Shown: in pieces, positions 51,434 to 57,812 of the stretch
Layout: the number at the start of each line of letters is the position of its first letter
How positions within the stretch are numbered: the stretch's first letter is position 1
DNA from: Lachnoclostridium sp.
Lineage (GTDB): Bacteria > Bacillota > Clostridia > Lachnospirales > Lachnospiraceae
Reading direction: 5' to 3'
DNA: 57,812 bases
Assembly: GCA_023664665.1 (NCBI GenBank)
Contig: JAMPEY010000019.1
Span: 1 to 57,812 of the forward strand
Program-made: the position numbers and the translations under genes
The notes under the pieces: generated by a model
The model's database searches: none
Told to the model about the DNA's origin: nothing
What the model saw: the letters and a program-made list of their open reading frames with translations, nothing else

Positions 51434-53524
51434 TTCTTCCACACTATTCTCCGCAACCTTGGCTGCCCTTGCCGCAACCTCCTTCTCCTGCACATCGGAG
51501 GGAGCCTGCTCATAACGGGCAAACTCATAAGAATATTCGCCCCTGCCGCCGGTCATGGAACGCAAATCCGTACAATAGCCGAACAATCCGCTCATGGGCA
51601 CATCCGCCTCGATAATCTGCCTGCCGCCCTGTAAAGGAGTCATGCCCAGCACACGGCCTCGTCTCTTGTTCAAATCGCCCATGATATCGCCTGTATTTGC
51701 ATCGGGAACCGTCACCTTCACATTCATGATAGGCTCAAGAAGTACGGGCCCCGCCTCCATAAATCCCTTGCGGAATGCCTGAATGGCCGCGGTCTTAAAC
51801 GCCATCTCGGAGGAGTCCACCGTATGATAAGAGCCGTCATACAAAACAGCCTTCACGCCCACTACGGGATATGCCGCCAAAGGTCCTCTCTCAACGGATT
51901 CCTGCAGGCCCTTCTCCACTGCCGGGAAGAAATTCTTGGGTACGGAACCGCCTACCACTTCCTGCGTAAACACATAGGGCACATCGATATCGTCCGCCGG
52001 TGAAAAACGCATCTTGACATGGCCGTACTGTCCGTGCCCGCCGGACTGTTTCTTGTATTTATACTCCACATCGGAATTTTTCTTAATGGTCTCACGATAA
52101 GCAATCTTAGGTCTTGTCAGCTCCACCTCCACCTTGTACTCGTTAAGAAGCCTGCTGACAATAATTTCCAGATGCTGGTCGCCCATGCCGTACAACAGAA
52201 GCTGCCTGTTCCGGGAATCGTTGACCACCTTTACCGTCAAATCCTCTCTTGTAATCTTCTGCAGCGCCTGAGAAATCTTATCTACATCCGCCTTGTTCTT
52301 GGGCTTATAACGCATATAAGTATAAGGCGTGGAAATTTCAAACTGGCCGTATTTTATCGTGGTTGCCTTGGTGGACAGACTGTTGCCGGTTCCCGCCGAT
52401 GTAAGCTTTGCCAGCGCGCCGATATCTCCCGCATGAAGCTCGCTTACTTCCTGAGGCTTATTGCCCTGCATGACATAGAGCTTTCCTATCTTTTCTTCCA
52501 CATCGCAGTCCACATTGTAAATCAAATCATCCGTCTTAAGAACGCCGGAATTTACCTTGATCAAGGAATACTTTCCGATGAAGGGATCCATAATGGTCTT
52601 CCAGATATAAGCTGATTTCGCCTTGGAAAAATCATAGTCCGCATTATAAATCTCATTGGTTTTCATATTAATGCCCGCAACCTTGCGGTTTTCGGGACTC
52701 GGCATATATTTCACGATATCGTCAAGCAAGGTATACATACCCTGACACAATACATTGGAACCCATGGTCATGGGAACGATACTGCCGTCGCAGACATTGG
52801 TCCGCAGCGCCGCCCTGATTTCCGCTTCCGAAAAAGTCTCGCCGCCAAAGTAACGCTCCATAAAGTCCTCGCTGGTCTCCGCCACGGCTTCCATCAGCGT
52901 ATCCCTGCATATCTGCAGATTCGCTTTGTTGTATTCCGGCACTTCACAGGGAACTACCTCTTTTCCCTGCCAGCGGTTTCCCGTCTCCGCAATGACATTT
53001 ACATAACCCACAAATTTCTCGTCCTCACGGATGGGCAGATTAAAAGGAGCCATCTTCTTGCCATAAAGGTTCGTCATATCTTCCACAACCTGACGGAAAG
53101 ACGCATTATCCACATCCATATTGGACACATAAATAAAACGGGGCAGCTTGTACTTTTCACACAAGTCCCATGCCTTCTGCGTGCCCACTTCAATGCCGGA
53201 TTTGCCGTTTACCACAATAATGGCCGCGCCCGCCGCGCTCACGGCTTCCTCCACTTCGCCCACAAAGTCAAAATAGCCCGGAGTATCAATAATATTGATT
53301 TTATACCCGTCCCACTCAATGGGAATCACGGATGTGTTAATGGAAAACTGCCTCTTCTGCTCCTCCTTGCTATAGTCGCTCAAAGTGTTGCCGTCCGTCA
53401 CCTTACCCATGCGGGAAGTAATGCCGGACAGATAAGCAAACGCTTCCGCCAGACTGGTCTTGCCGCTGCCGCCATGCCCCAGCAGAACCACATTGCGAAT
53501 CTTGTCAGTTGTGTAAACCTTCAT
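51431..53524 (-). CDS. EF-G paralogue (EF-G2-like translation GTPase)
   Basis: About 697 residues from the ATG at 53524 (GGAGGGC site). Five EF-G domains: G1 GHGGSGKTS, G3 DTPGYFDF, but G4 is NMDxD rather than the canonical NKxD, and the switch region differs from translocase EF-G, as in the EF-G2 subgroup. It is not the main fusA that lies with rpsL/rpsG. Roles of such paralogues are stalling rescue, recycling or tetracycline-type protection; none is proved here. Promoter at 53583-53611. Confidence 0.85.
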   Translation of the reverse strand: MKVYTTDKIRNVVLLGHGGSGKTSLAEAFAYLSGITSRMGKVTDGNTLSDYSKEEQKRQFSINTSVIPIEWDGYKINIIDTPGYFDFVGEVEEAVSAAGAAIIVVNGKSGIEVGTQKAWDLCEKYKLPRFIYVSNMDVDNASFRQVVEDMTNLYGKKMAPFNLPIREDEKFVGYVNVIAETGNRWQGKEVVPCEVPEYNKANLQICRDTLMEAVAETSEDFMERYFGGETFSEAEIRAALRTNVCDGSIVPMTMGSNVLCQGMYTLLDDIVKYMPSPENRKVAGINMKTNEIYNADYDFSKAKSAYIWKTIMDPFIGKYSLIKVNSGVLKTDDLIYNVDCDVEEKIGKLYVMQGNKPQEVSELHAGDIGALAKLTSAGTGNSLSTKATTIKYGQFEISTPYTYMRYKPKNKADVDKISQALQKITREDLTVKVVNDSRNRQLLLYGMGDQHLEIIVSRLLNEYKVEVELTRPKIAYRETIKKNSDVEYKYKKQSGGHGQYGHVKMRFSPADDIDVPYVFTQEVVGGSVPKNFFPAVEKGLQESVERGPLAAYPVVGVKAVLYDGSYHTVDSSEMAFKTAAIQAFRKGFMEAGPVLLEPIMNVKVTVPDANTGDIMGDLNKRRGRVLGMTPLQGGRQIIEADVPMSGLFGYCTDLRSMTGGRGEYSYEFARYEQAPSDVQEKEVAARAAKVAENSVEE

Positions 53525-53582
53525 ACAGATGCCCTCCAGTTTCATTTATAATATAGTTTTGCGTATTTCCTAACTATTTCTT

Positions 53583-53611
53583 ATTTTACTAGACATTTGC
53601 CTCTTTTACAA
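53583..53611 (-). promoter_or_regulatory. Sigma-A promoter of the EF-G paralogue
   Basis: TTGTAA (53606-53611), 17 bases, TAAAAT (53583-53588) on the minus strand, just beyond the edge of element G. Confidence 0.75.
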
Positions 53612-53636
53612 GTAATTCTTAAAGAATCTTAAATTG

Positions 53637-53788
53637 TTCACACTTCCCATCATGCCGCTTCAGCGGCACAAACAATCAACGAGAAGAACGCTGCTCTTGC
53701 GTTCTTCAGTGTGAAGAAACTTCACACTGTGTAATTTAGATTTTCTTAGCGGGTGTCTCTTGACCGCTTAGAAAACCTTTACACACTT
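53637..53788 (-). repeat. CTAAG hairpin element G (composite, four hairpins)
   Basis: 152 bases, with AGTGTGAA/AGTGTGTA borders at the two ends. Minus-strand hairpin 1 has TGTGTAA/TTACACA outer, CTAAGCGG/CCGCTAAG core with the A-A mismatch and TAAA extra in the 3' arm; then CAGTGTGAAG/CTTCACACTG, GAAGAACGC/GCGTTCTTC and TGCCGCT/AGCGGCA. The tail TTGTTTGTGCCGCT recurs in element A. Confidence 0.78.
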
Positions 53789-53794
53789 TTCATG

Positions 53795-55483
53795 TTAAAA
53801 GCGAAGATTCTCAAAATTACTGTTATACTCATGGATGTATTGATAGTAATCCTCCGTGTCCCTGTCAATTTTAAAACTGTCATGCACCCATCCGGCGTCC
53901 GACAGGGCAATCATAACAATCAAAACCAAAATCGCTGCGATACCGGCGTACATTTTACAAAAATGCCTGCCGTAAGTTTTCATGCTTTCCACAAGCCCCC
54001 TATACCCCAAAAATGCATAAGGAATCAATAGAAAGAAAAACGGCACGGTATAGCGGCATTTGGCCTCCCAGACGGCAAAGAAGAGAAATCCTCCCAGAAA
54101 AAGAATCACAAACAAAAGCTGTTTTAAATCCGCTTTGTCCGCAGCAATCAGATACATAAGCACCCCAAAAAGCAAAACCGACTGTATCATGTCAAATATA
54201 TAAATCAGCAGAATATTAATCTTTCCGCCGTCATTGATGGCGGATTTGACAAGACTGCTCAATTCCAAACCCGTATTCCTCCAATTTTGAATATGAAAGC
54301 ATTCAAAAGTAGGATTATTCCACTCGGAAGCCAGTTTGAGGTTGAAAAAACGCCACGCATAAGCAGGATTTTCCGCAAATTTCACAAGAGACTCTTTTAC
54401 GGAAGACTTTGCCTCCTCCCCCGTTTTTTGGGTATCATAGTTATTTTCCGCAAAAACATTCTCCTCATAACAGTTATACCAGCCCGGAGCTCCGTCTTCC
54501 GCCTCCTGCAGGCCCATGGCTATGTTTGCCCACATGCTGTTGCCCTCCGGCCGATTTCCGGAAATCTGCCCTATGGCGATATCCGGCAGCCTTATGCCAA
54601 GAAGCACCGCCGCCAGACAGACCGCTGCCAGAAAAGCCCTTTTTCCCCTTTCTTTGCCGGCCGAAAGCCAGTCAAAAAAAAGCAAAATACAAAGCCCCGC
54701 CAGAACGATCATTTCATTTCGCTTGGAAATAATCGCAAATATCATACACACCCCGGAACCGAAAAGCCGGACAGCTTTATGATTCCGCGTATAGCTTAAC
54801 ATCGCCGCAATCGCAAGGCATCCCCAGCTAAAACCGATTACATCCCCATACAATATCATACAAAAAAAGGCGTAAGGCAGATAACAAATCAGCATGATAG
54901 TCTGAATGCAGTGGGTTTCCTTTTCCGGATACAGCATCCGCAGGGAATAAGCCACGGCTAAAACCGCAATGACATAAAACAATATATTTATGCCGTAAAA
55001 TATCAGAAAAGATTGGTCCACGGAAAAAAACTTCAACAAAAACGCCACAAAAAGCACCATGCCGTTCTGATGGGGCCACATATACAGATAGCCTCCCGGC
55101 TGCCATCCGCTGTAATCTCCCGCAAGCAGCATACCGGCGTTCTGATAGATTTTCTCCATGTCGCCAAAATACCAGAACCGGGTATTCATGGTCCATACTC
55201 CTAAAAATACCGCCGCCGCCAGTACAAACATCCCTACTACAGAATATCCGTGCCGCTTTAAAAAACCGCGGATTTTGTCTGTGCACAAAAGTGCCGTAAT
55301 CCCCACGGCCAAACCAATCCCCACAAGCTGTCTGAAGGCGTTGTTGCCCACAAAATATACTTTTTCCGTCACTCTCTGAATGCAGCATATGGTAAATAAA
55401 CCTTGCAGGAATAAATATCCCACAAAGGCGCTTCCCAAAACTCTCACTATTTTACAACATATCCTGTTTATTTTTTCCGGCAT
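53795..55483 (-). CDS. Polytopic membrane protein, GT-C (PMT-like) glycosyltransferase family
   Basis: 562 residues from the ATG at 55483 (GGGAGA, spacing 6; TTG 55513 and ATG 55489 are weaker). About 11-13 membrane helices and a large extracytoplasmic loop (about residues 300-390, DGAPGWYNCYEENVFAENNYD) with a WNNPTFECFHIQ segment after it. The layout and N-terminal Asp region (FWYFGDMEKIYQ) recall GT-C enzymes that use polyprenyl-linked sugars. No substrate can be assigned. Promoter at 55525-55553. Confidence 0.6.
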   Translation of the reverse strand: MPEKINRICCKIVRVLGSAFVGYLFLQGLFTICCIQRVTEKVYFVGNNAFRQLVGIGLAVGITALLCTDKIRGFLKRHGYSVVGMFVLAAAVFLGVWTMNTRFWYFGDMEKIYQNAGMLLAGDYSGWQPGGYLYMWPHQNGMVLFVAFLLKFFSVDQSFLIFYGINILFYVIAVLAVAYSLRMLYPEKETHCIQTIMLICYLPYAFFCMILYGDVIGFSWGCLAIAAMLSYTRNHKAVRLFGSGVCMIFAIISKRNEMIVLAGLCILLFFDWLSAGKERGKRAFLAAVCLAAVLLGIRLPDIAIGQISGNRPEGNSMWANIAMGLQEAEDGAPGWYNCYEENVFAENNYDTQKTGEEAKSSVKESLVKFAENPAYAWRFFNLKLASEWNNPTFECFHIQNWRNTGLELSSLVKSAINDGGKINILLIYIFDMIQSVLLFGVLMYLIAADKADLKQLLFVILFLGGFLFFAVWEAKCRYTVPFFFLLIPYAFLGYRGLVESMKTYGRHFCKMYAGIAAILVLIVMIALSDAGWVHDSFKIDRDTEDYYQYIHEYNSNFENLRF

Positions 55484-55524
55484 GCCCATTCTCCCAGCTT
55501 CTCGGTAAAACAAATCATGTTCTC

Positions 55525-55553
55525 ATTTTATCATAGTCATTTGTCCTGCTCAA
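55525..55553 (-). promoter_or_regulatory. Sigma-A promoter of the GT-C-like gene
   Basis: TTGAGC (55548-55553), 17 bases, TAAAAT (55525-55530) on the minus strand; divergent from tyrA. Confidence 0.7.
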
Positions 55554-55605
55554 CTTGTTTTTGTGATTTTGATATATATTAGTTGTGGAAAAAGACGGAT
55601 AACTG

Positions 55606-55614
55606 TGGTAGAAT
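55606..55614 (+). promoter_or_regulatory. Extended -10 promoter of tyrA
   Basis: TGGTAGAAT at 55606-55614 reads as an extended -10 (TGN-TAGAAT). A tandem AATACAGTA (55612-55620 and 55623-55631) follows and could be a regulator site. Confidence 0.5.
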
Positions 55615-55656
55615 ACAGTAATAATACAGTAAATGTTTTCAAGGAGACTTCCATAC

Positions 55657-56763
55657 ATGAATACTACCATAACTTCTTTCGGCTTTATCGGTCTGGGATT
55701 AATCGGCGGCTCCATCGCAAGGACCATCCGGGAAAAAATGCCGGATTCCCATATCGTGGCATATGATATCAACCGGGACACCTTAAACGCCGCCTCATCG
55801 GAACATATTGCGGATGTAGTTACCGACTGCATCGACGCCTCTTTTGCCGACTGCGATTATGTATTCCTGTGCGCTCCCGTCCGGAAAAACGAAGAGAATC
55901 TGCAGGCGGTGAAAAAAGTGATTTCCAATCACTGTCTTCTTACCGATGTGGGAAGCGTAAAGACGGGAATTCACAACGCCGCCAAAAGAGCCGGTCTGGA
56001 AAATCAGTTTATCGGCGGACATCCCATGGCAGGCAGCGAACGGGTGGGCTTTTTAAACGCCAAAACCGTTCTTTTACAGGACGCCTATTATATTCTGACG
56101 CCCACTGCTTCGGTTTCCCCCGAAAAAGTGGAAGCCTATCAAAACCTTGTAAAAACTCTGGGCGCAATTCCCTTAGTGTTGAACTACGAGCAGCACGACC
56201 TCATTACCGCCGCCATCAGTCATCTGCCCCATGTGGTCGCCTCCTCTTTAGTGAATCTTGTCCGCGACAGGGATTCCGAGGACGGCATCATGAAAATGGT
56301 AGCGGCCGGCGGATTTAAAGACATCACCCGCATTGCCTCTTCCTCCCCCGTGATGTGGCAGCAGATATGTCTCACCAACGCGGAAAATATAAAGAGCATG
56401 CTCTCCGATTACATTCATTCCCTGCTCACGGTTCAAAAGCAGATAGAAAATCTTGACGCCGATGCCCTGTATGAGTTTTTTGACGGCGCCCGGATTTACA
56501 GAGATTCCTTTATCAATGCCTCCAGCGGTCCCATCAAGAAAAATTATTCTTTCAATGTGGATATTTCGGATGAGACGGGCGCTCTGGCGTCCATCACGAC
56601 TATGCTGGCTCTCAACGGTATCAGTATCAAAAATGTGGGAATCGTCCATAACAGGGAAGCCCAAAACGGCATCCTGCAGATAGAATTTTATGAAGAAGCA
56701 GCTGTCTTGAAAGCCCAAAAACTCCTACAGGACAAGAACTATACGGTATACACCCTGAACTAG
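55657..56763 (+). CDS. tyrA: Prephenate dehydrogenase with C-terminal ACT domain
   Basis: 368 residues from the ATG at 55657 (AAGGAG site). NAD-binding GLGLIGGSIA at the N-terminus, catalytic region HPMAGSERVGF and helical dimerisation part, and a C-terminal ACT domain (about residues 295-368, SFNVDISDETGALASITTML) for feedback by tyrosine. Makes hydroxyphenylpyruvate for tyrosine. No other aromatic genes are adjacent; the trpB2 gene lies far away. Ends in a convergent overlap with the vanZ-like gene. Confidence 0.95.
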   Translation: MNTTITSFGFIGLGLIGGSIARTIREKMPDSHIVAYDINRDTLNAASSEHIADVVTDCIDASFADCDYVFLCAPVRKNEENLQAVKKVISNHCLLTDVGSVKTGIHNAAKRAGLENQFIGGHPMAGSERVGFLNAKTVLLQDAYYILTPTASVSPEKVEAYQNLVKTLGAIPLVLNYEQHDLITAAISHLPHVVASSLVNLVRDRDSEDGIMKMVAAGGFKDITRIASSSPVMWQQICLTNAENIKSMLSDYIHSLLTVQKQIENLDADALYEFFDGARIYRDSFINASSGPIKKNYSFNVDISDETGALASITTMLALNGISIKNVGIVHNREAQNGILQIEFYEEAAVLKAQKLLQDKNYTVYTLN

Positions 56764-56779
56764 TTCGGGGTGCTCTTTT
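56751..56779 (+). terminator. tyrA terminator overlapping its stop codon
   Basis: CACCCTGAAC pairs with GTTCGGGGTG (one T-G pair) around the shared CTAG stop region, then CTCTTTTTA. Confidence 0.82.
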
Positions 56780-57302
56780 TATACCATATTTTTTCACACA
56801 GGCTGCATAGTAAAACACCGAAACCGCCCCCTGAGGTATCTAATAACACATCCGTGAAACATCCATACCTGCCCGGCACGAAAAACTGGTGCAGCTCGTC
56901 TCCCGCCGCCGAGACAAATACCCATATCAGGACAAGCAAATACAAGCCCCTGCCCCTTATCTTCCACGGGCGCCACATAATATACACCAAAATACCCATA
57001 CACGCATATTCCATAAAATGAGCAAGCTTCCGAATGGGATGTTCAAAATAAACCGCCATTTCTTCCACAAAGACTTCGGACCATCTCCTGCCCGCCAAGG
57101 CATTGACAAACTCCACACATCTCTCGGAAATATATCTGCTGAGACCCCCCGATTCTTGTCCGTCCTGCTCCGAAAAGCTGAAAATAGCTATATATAAAAG
57201 AAAAAGAAACAAGGCTGCCACTACCGTGACCACCCGCTTCTTTTTCGTATTCCAAACTTTTGGATTATTCAATTTCTGTCTGTCTTTTGGTTTTTGTTTC
57301 AC
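56760..57302 (-). CDS. VanZ-like membrane protein
   Basis: 180 residues. Helices at about residues 24-42, 95-112, 119-140 and 148-168. VanZ signature AGDELHQFFVPGRYGCFTDVLLDTSGG is present. VanZ relatives are linked to teicoplanin/lipoglycopeptide resistance and membrane processes; the role here is unknown. The stop codon overlaps the tyrA stop at a CTAG palindrome. It lies 34 bases after the PilZ gene and may be cotranscribed. Confidence 0.9.
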   Translation of the reverse strand: MKQKPKDRQKLNNPKVWNTKKKRVVTVVAALFLFLLYIAIFSFSEQDGQESGGLSRYISERCVEFVNALAGRRWSEVFVEEMAVYFEHPIRKLAHFMEYACMGILVYIMWRPWKIRGRGLYLLVLIWVFVSAAGDELHQFFVPGRYGCFTDVLLDTSGGGFGVLLCSLCEKIWYKKSTPN

Positions 57303-57336
57303 AATGTTTTAATTTACAATCCCATACTCAAAAAAT

Positions 57337-57672
57337 TTATTTTTCGCTCTCGCTGACAACTCTGTATATTTCAATTTTAGAAGTGTCCATCTCCGGCATG
57401 CCGATGAATACCGCGCCGTGGTCATACACATCTCCCTTTAATTCTATCCTCGCAATCTGCAAAAAGGCATGAATCACTTCCTTTGTCCAAAGCGTAAGGT
57501 AAGACTCATACACCGTACCGATTTCCAATGCTTTCTTGCAACTGAATCCGATTCCACTCTTAGACACATCAGTCACTTCAATGGAAATCTCTTTTGGTTC
57601 TTCCCCATTCAGAGCCTTGAGCATAATTTTGGATTGTAATTCCATTCTCTTGTTTTTTCTTCTTTCCTCCAT
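57337..57672 (-). CDS. PilZ-domain c-di-GMP receptor protein
   Basis: 111 residues from the ATG at 57672 (GGAGA site, spacing about 7; ATG 57684 is possible). Compact PilZ domain with RxxxR motif in ERRKNKRMEL and the D/NxSxxG motif in DVSKSGIGF, both needed for c-di-GMP binding. Single-domain, so it works as an adaptor. Its targets are not in the window. Promoter at 57713-57741. Confidence 0.9.
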   Translation of the reverse strand: MEERRKNKRMELQSKIMLKALNGEEPKEISIEVTDVSKSGIGFSCKKALEIGTVYESYLTLWTKEVIHAFLQIARIELKGDVYDHGAVFIGMPEMDTSKIEIYRVVSESEK

Positions 57673-57712
57673 GGCCGTCTCCATTTCCGTGGTATTCTTT
57701 TGTTCCAGAATA

Positions 57713-57741
57713 AGTATATCATCATATCATTGTTTGTGCAA
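57713..57741 (-). promoter_or_regulatory. Sigma-A promoter of the PilZ gene
   Basis: TTGCAC (57736-57741), 17 bases, TATACT (57713-57718) on the minus strand. A second TTGCAC lies 6 bases further out. Confidence 0.75.
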
Positions 57742-57812
57742 GTGCAACTTGTCCAAACGATAGAGTAAACTTATTGTCAGTTAGAGAATCGCAGAGAGCT
57801 CCTGCATAATGA

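Noticed and set aside
16808..53788. CRISPR array made of the recurring hairpins
   Set aside because: Copies are scattered over 37 kb, differ in sequence and are not separated by uniform spacers; no cas genes.
53637..53788. IS200/IS605-type transposon end
   Set aside because: Subterminal hairpins are suggestive, but no transposase and no clear cleavage-site tetranucleotide were found in the window.

Overview
The window looks like a chromosomal segment of a spore-forming, anaerobic Firmicute, most likely a Lachnospiraceae (Clostridia). The case rests on Rex, an electron-bifurcating NfnAB pair, ATP-dependent formate-tetrahydrofolate ligase, a probable Re-citrate synthase beside NADP-isocitrate dehydrogenase, a LysM/GH18 spore-type hydrolase, a Cys/Asn/Gly-rich small protein of the kind found in this family, a class B sortase with giant BspA-like leucine-rich-repeat proteins, and strong GGAGG ribosome binding sites. 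Almost all genes are on the minus strand. No rRNA, tRNA, CRISPR array, insertion sequence or phage gene was seen.

Layout. 0-10 kb: LysM/GH18 hydrolase, endonuclease III, a stand-alone TrpB2-type tryptophan synthase beta chain (+), AzlCD amino-acid exporter, several lipoproteins (one frameshifted) and RlmH. 10-20 kb: a one-carbon/redox run read on the minus strand as tepA-like, ftsK, fhs, folD, a zinc-ribbon membrane protein, nfnA, nfnB and a small membrane protein. 20-31 kb: two membrane glycosylation genes, yebC, a CNNM/CorC protein, MazF without an adjacent antitoxin gene, alr, the NAD(P)HX repair enzyme, a coiled-coil protein and rex. 30.8-33.5 kb (+): a RelB/YoeB-type toxin-antitoxin pair and an ABC-F ATPase. 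33.5-37.3 kb: icd, a GntR/FCD regulator and the probable Re-citrate synthase, with a 24-bp palindromic operator lying over the promoter. 37.3-47 kb: an S8 protease and a surface operon (sortase B, a 1777-residue LRR protein with a TPKTG tail, a second membrane-anchored LRR protein). 47.2-48.6 kb (+): three small genes, the first with a sigma-K-like promoter. 48.7-57.8 kb: leuS, an EF-G paralogue, a polytopic GT-C-like protein, tyrA (+), vanZ-like and PilZ genes.

The most unusual feature is not a gene. Seven intergenic hairpin elements (16808-16962, 20719-20805, 23423-23508, 33482-33554, 34806-35002, 51350-51433, 53637-53788) share one architecture although their stem sequences differ. The transcribed strand has a TAGYGYGA-like border, covarying stems, a CTAAG pentamer in both arms that creates one conserved A-A mismatch, and in several copies an extra TAAR in the 3' arm. 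Most begin within a few bases of a stop codon, and three supply the stop codon themselves. A second recurring module, a short GC hairpin just upstream of a GGAGGATTA-type ribosome binding site, precedes several start codons. Together they look like a dispersed family of structured 3'-UTR/5'-leader elements. I do not recognise them as a named family.

Functionally, Re-citrate synthase and NADP-ICDH would feed 2-oxoglutarate/glutamate synthesis, Fhs and FolD run the formate branch of folate C1 metabolism, NfnAB balances NADH, NADPH and ferredoxin, and Rex senses NADH/NAD+.
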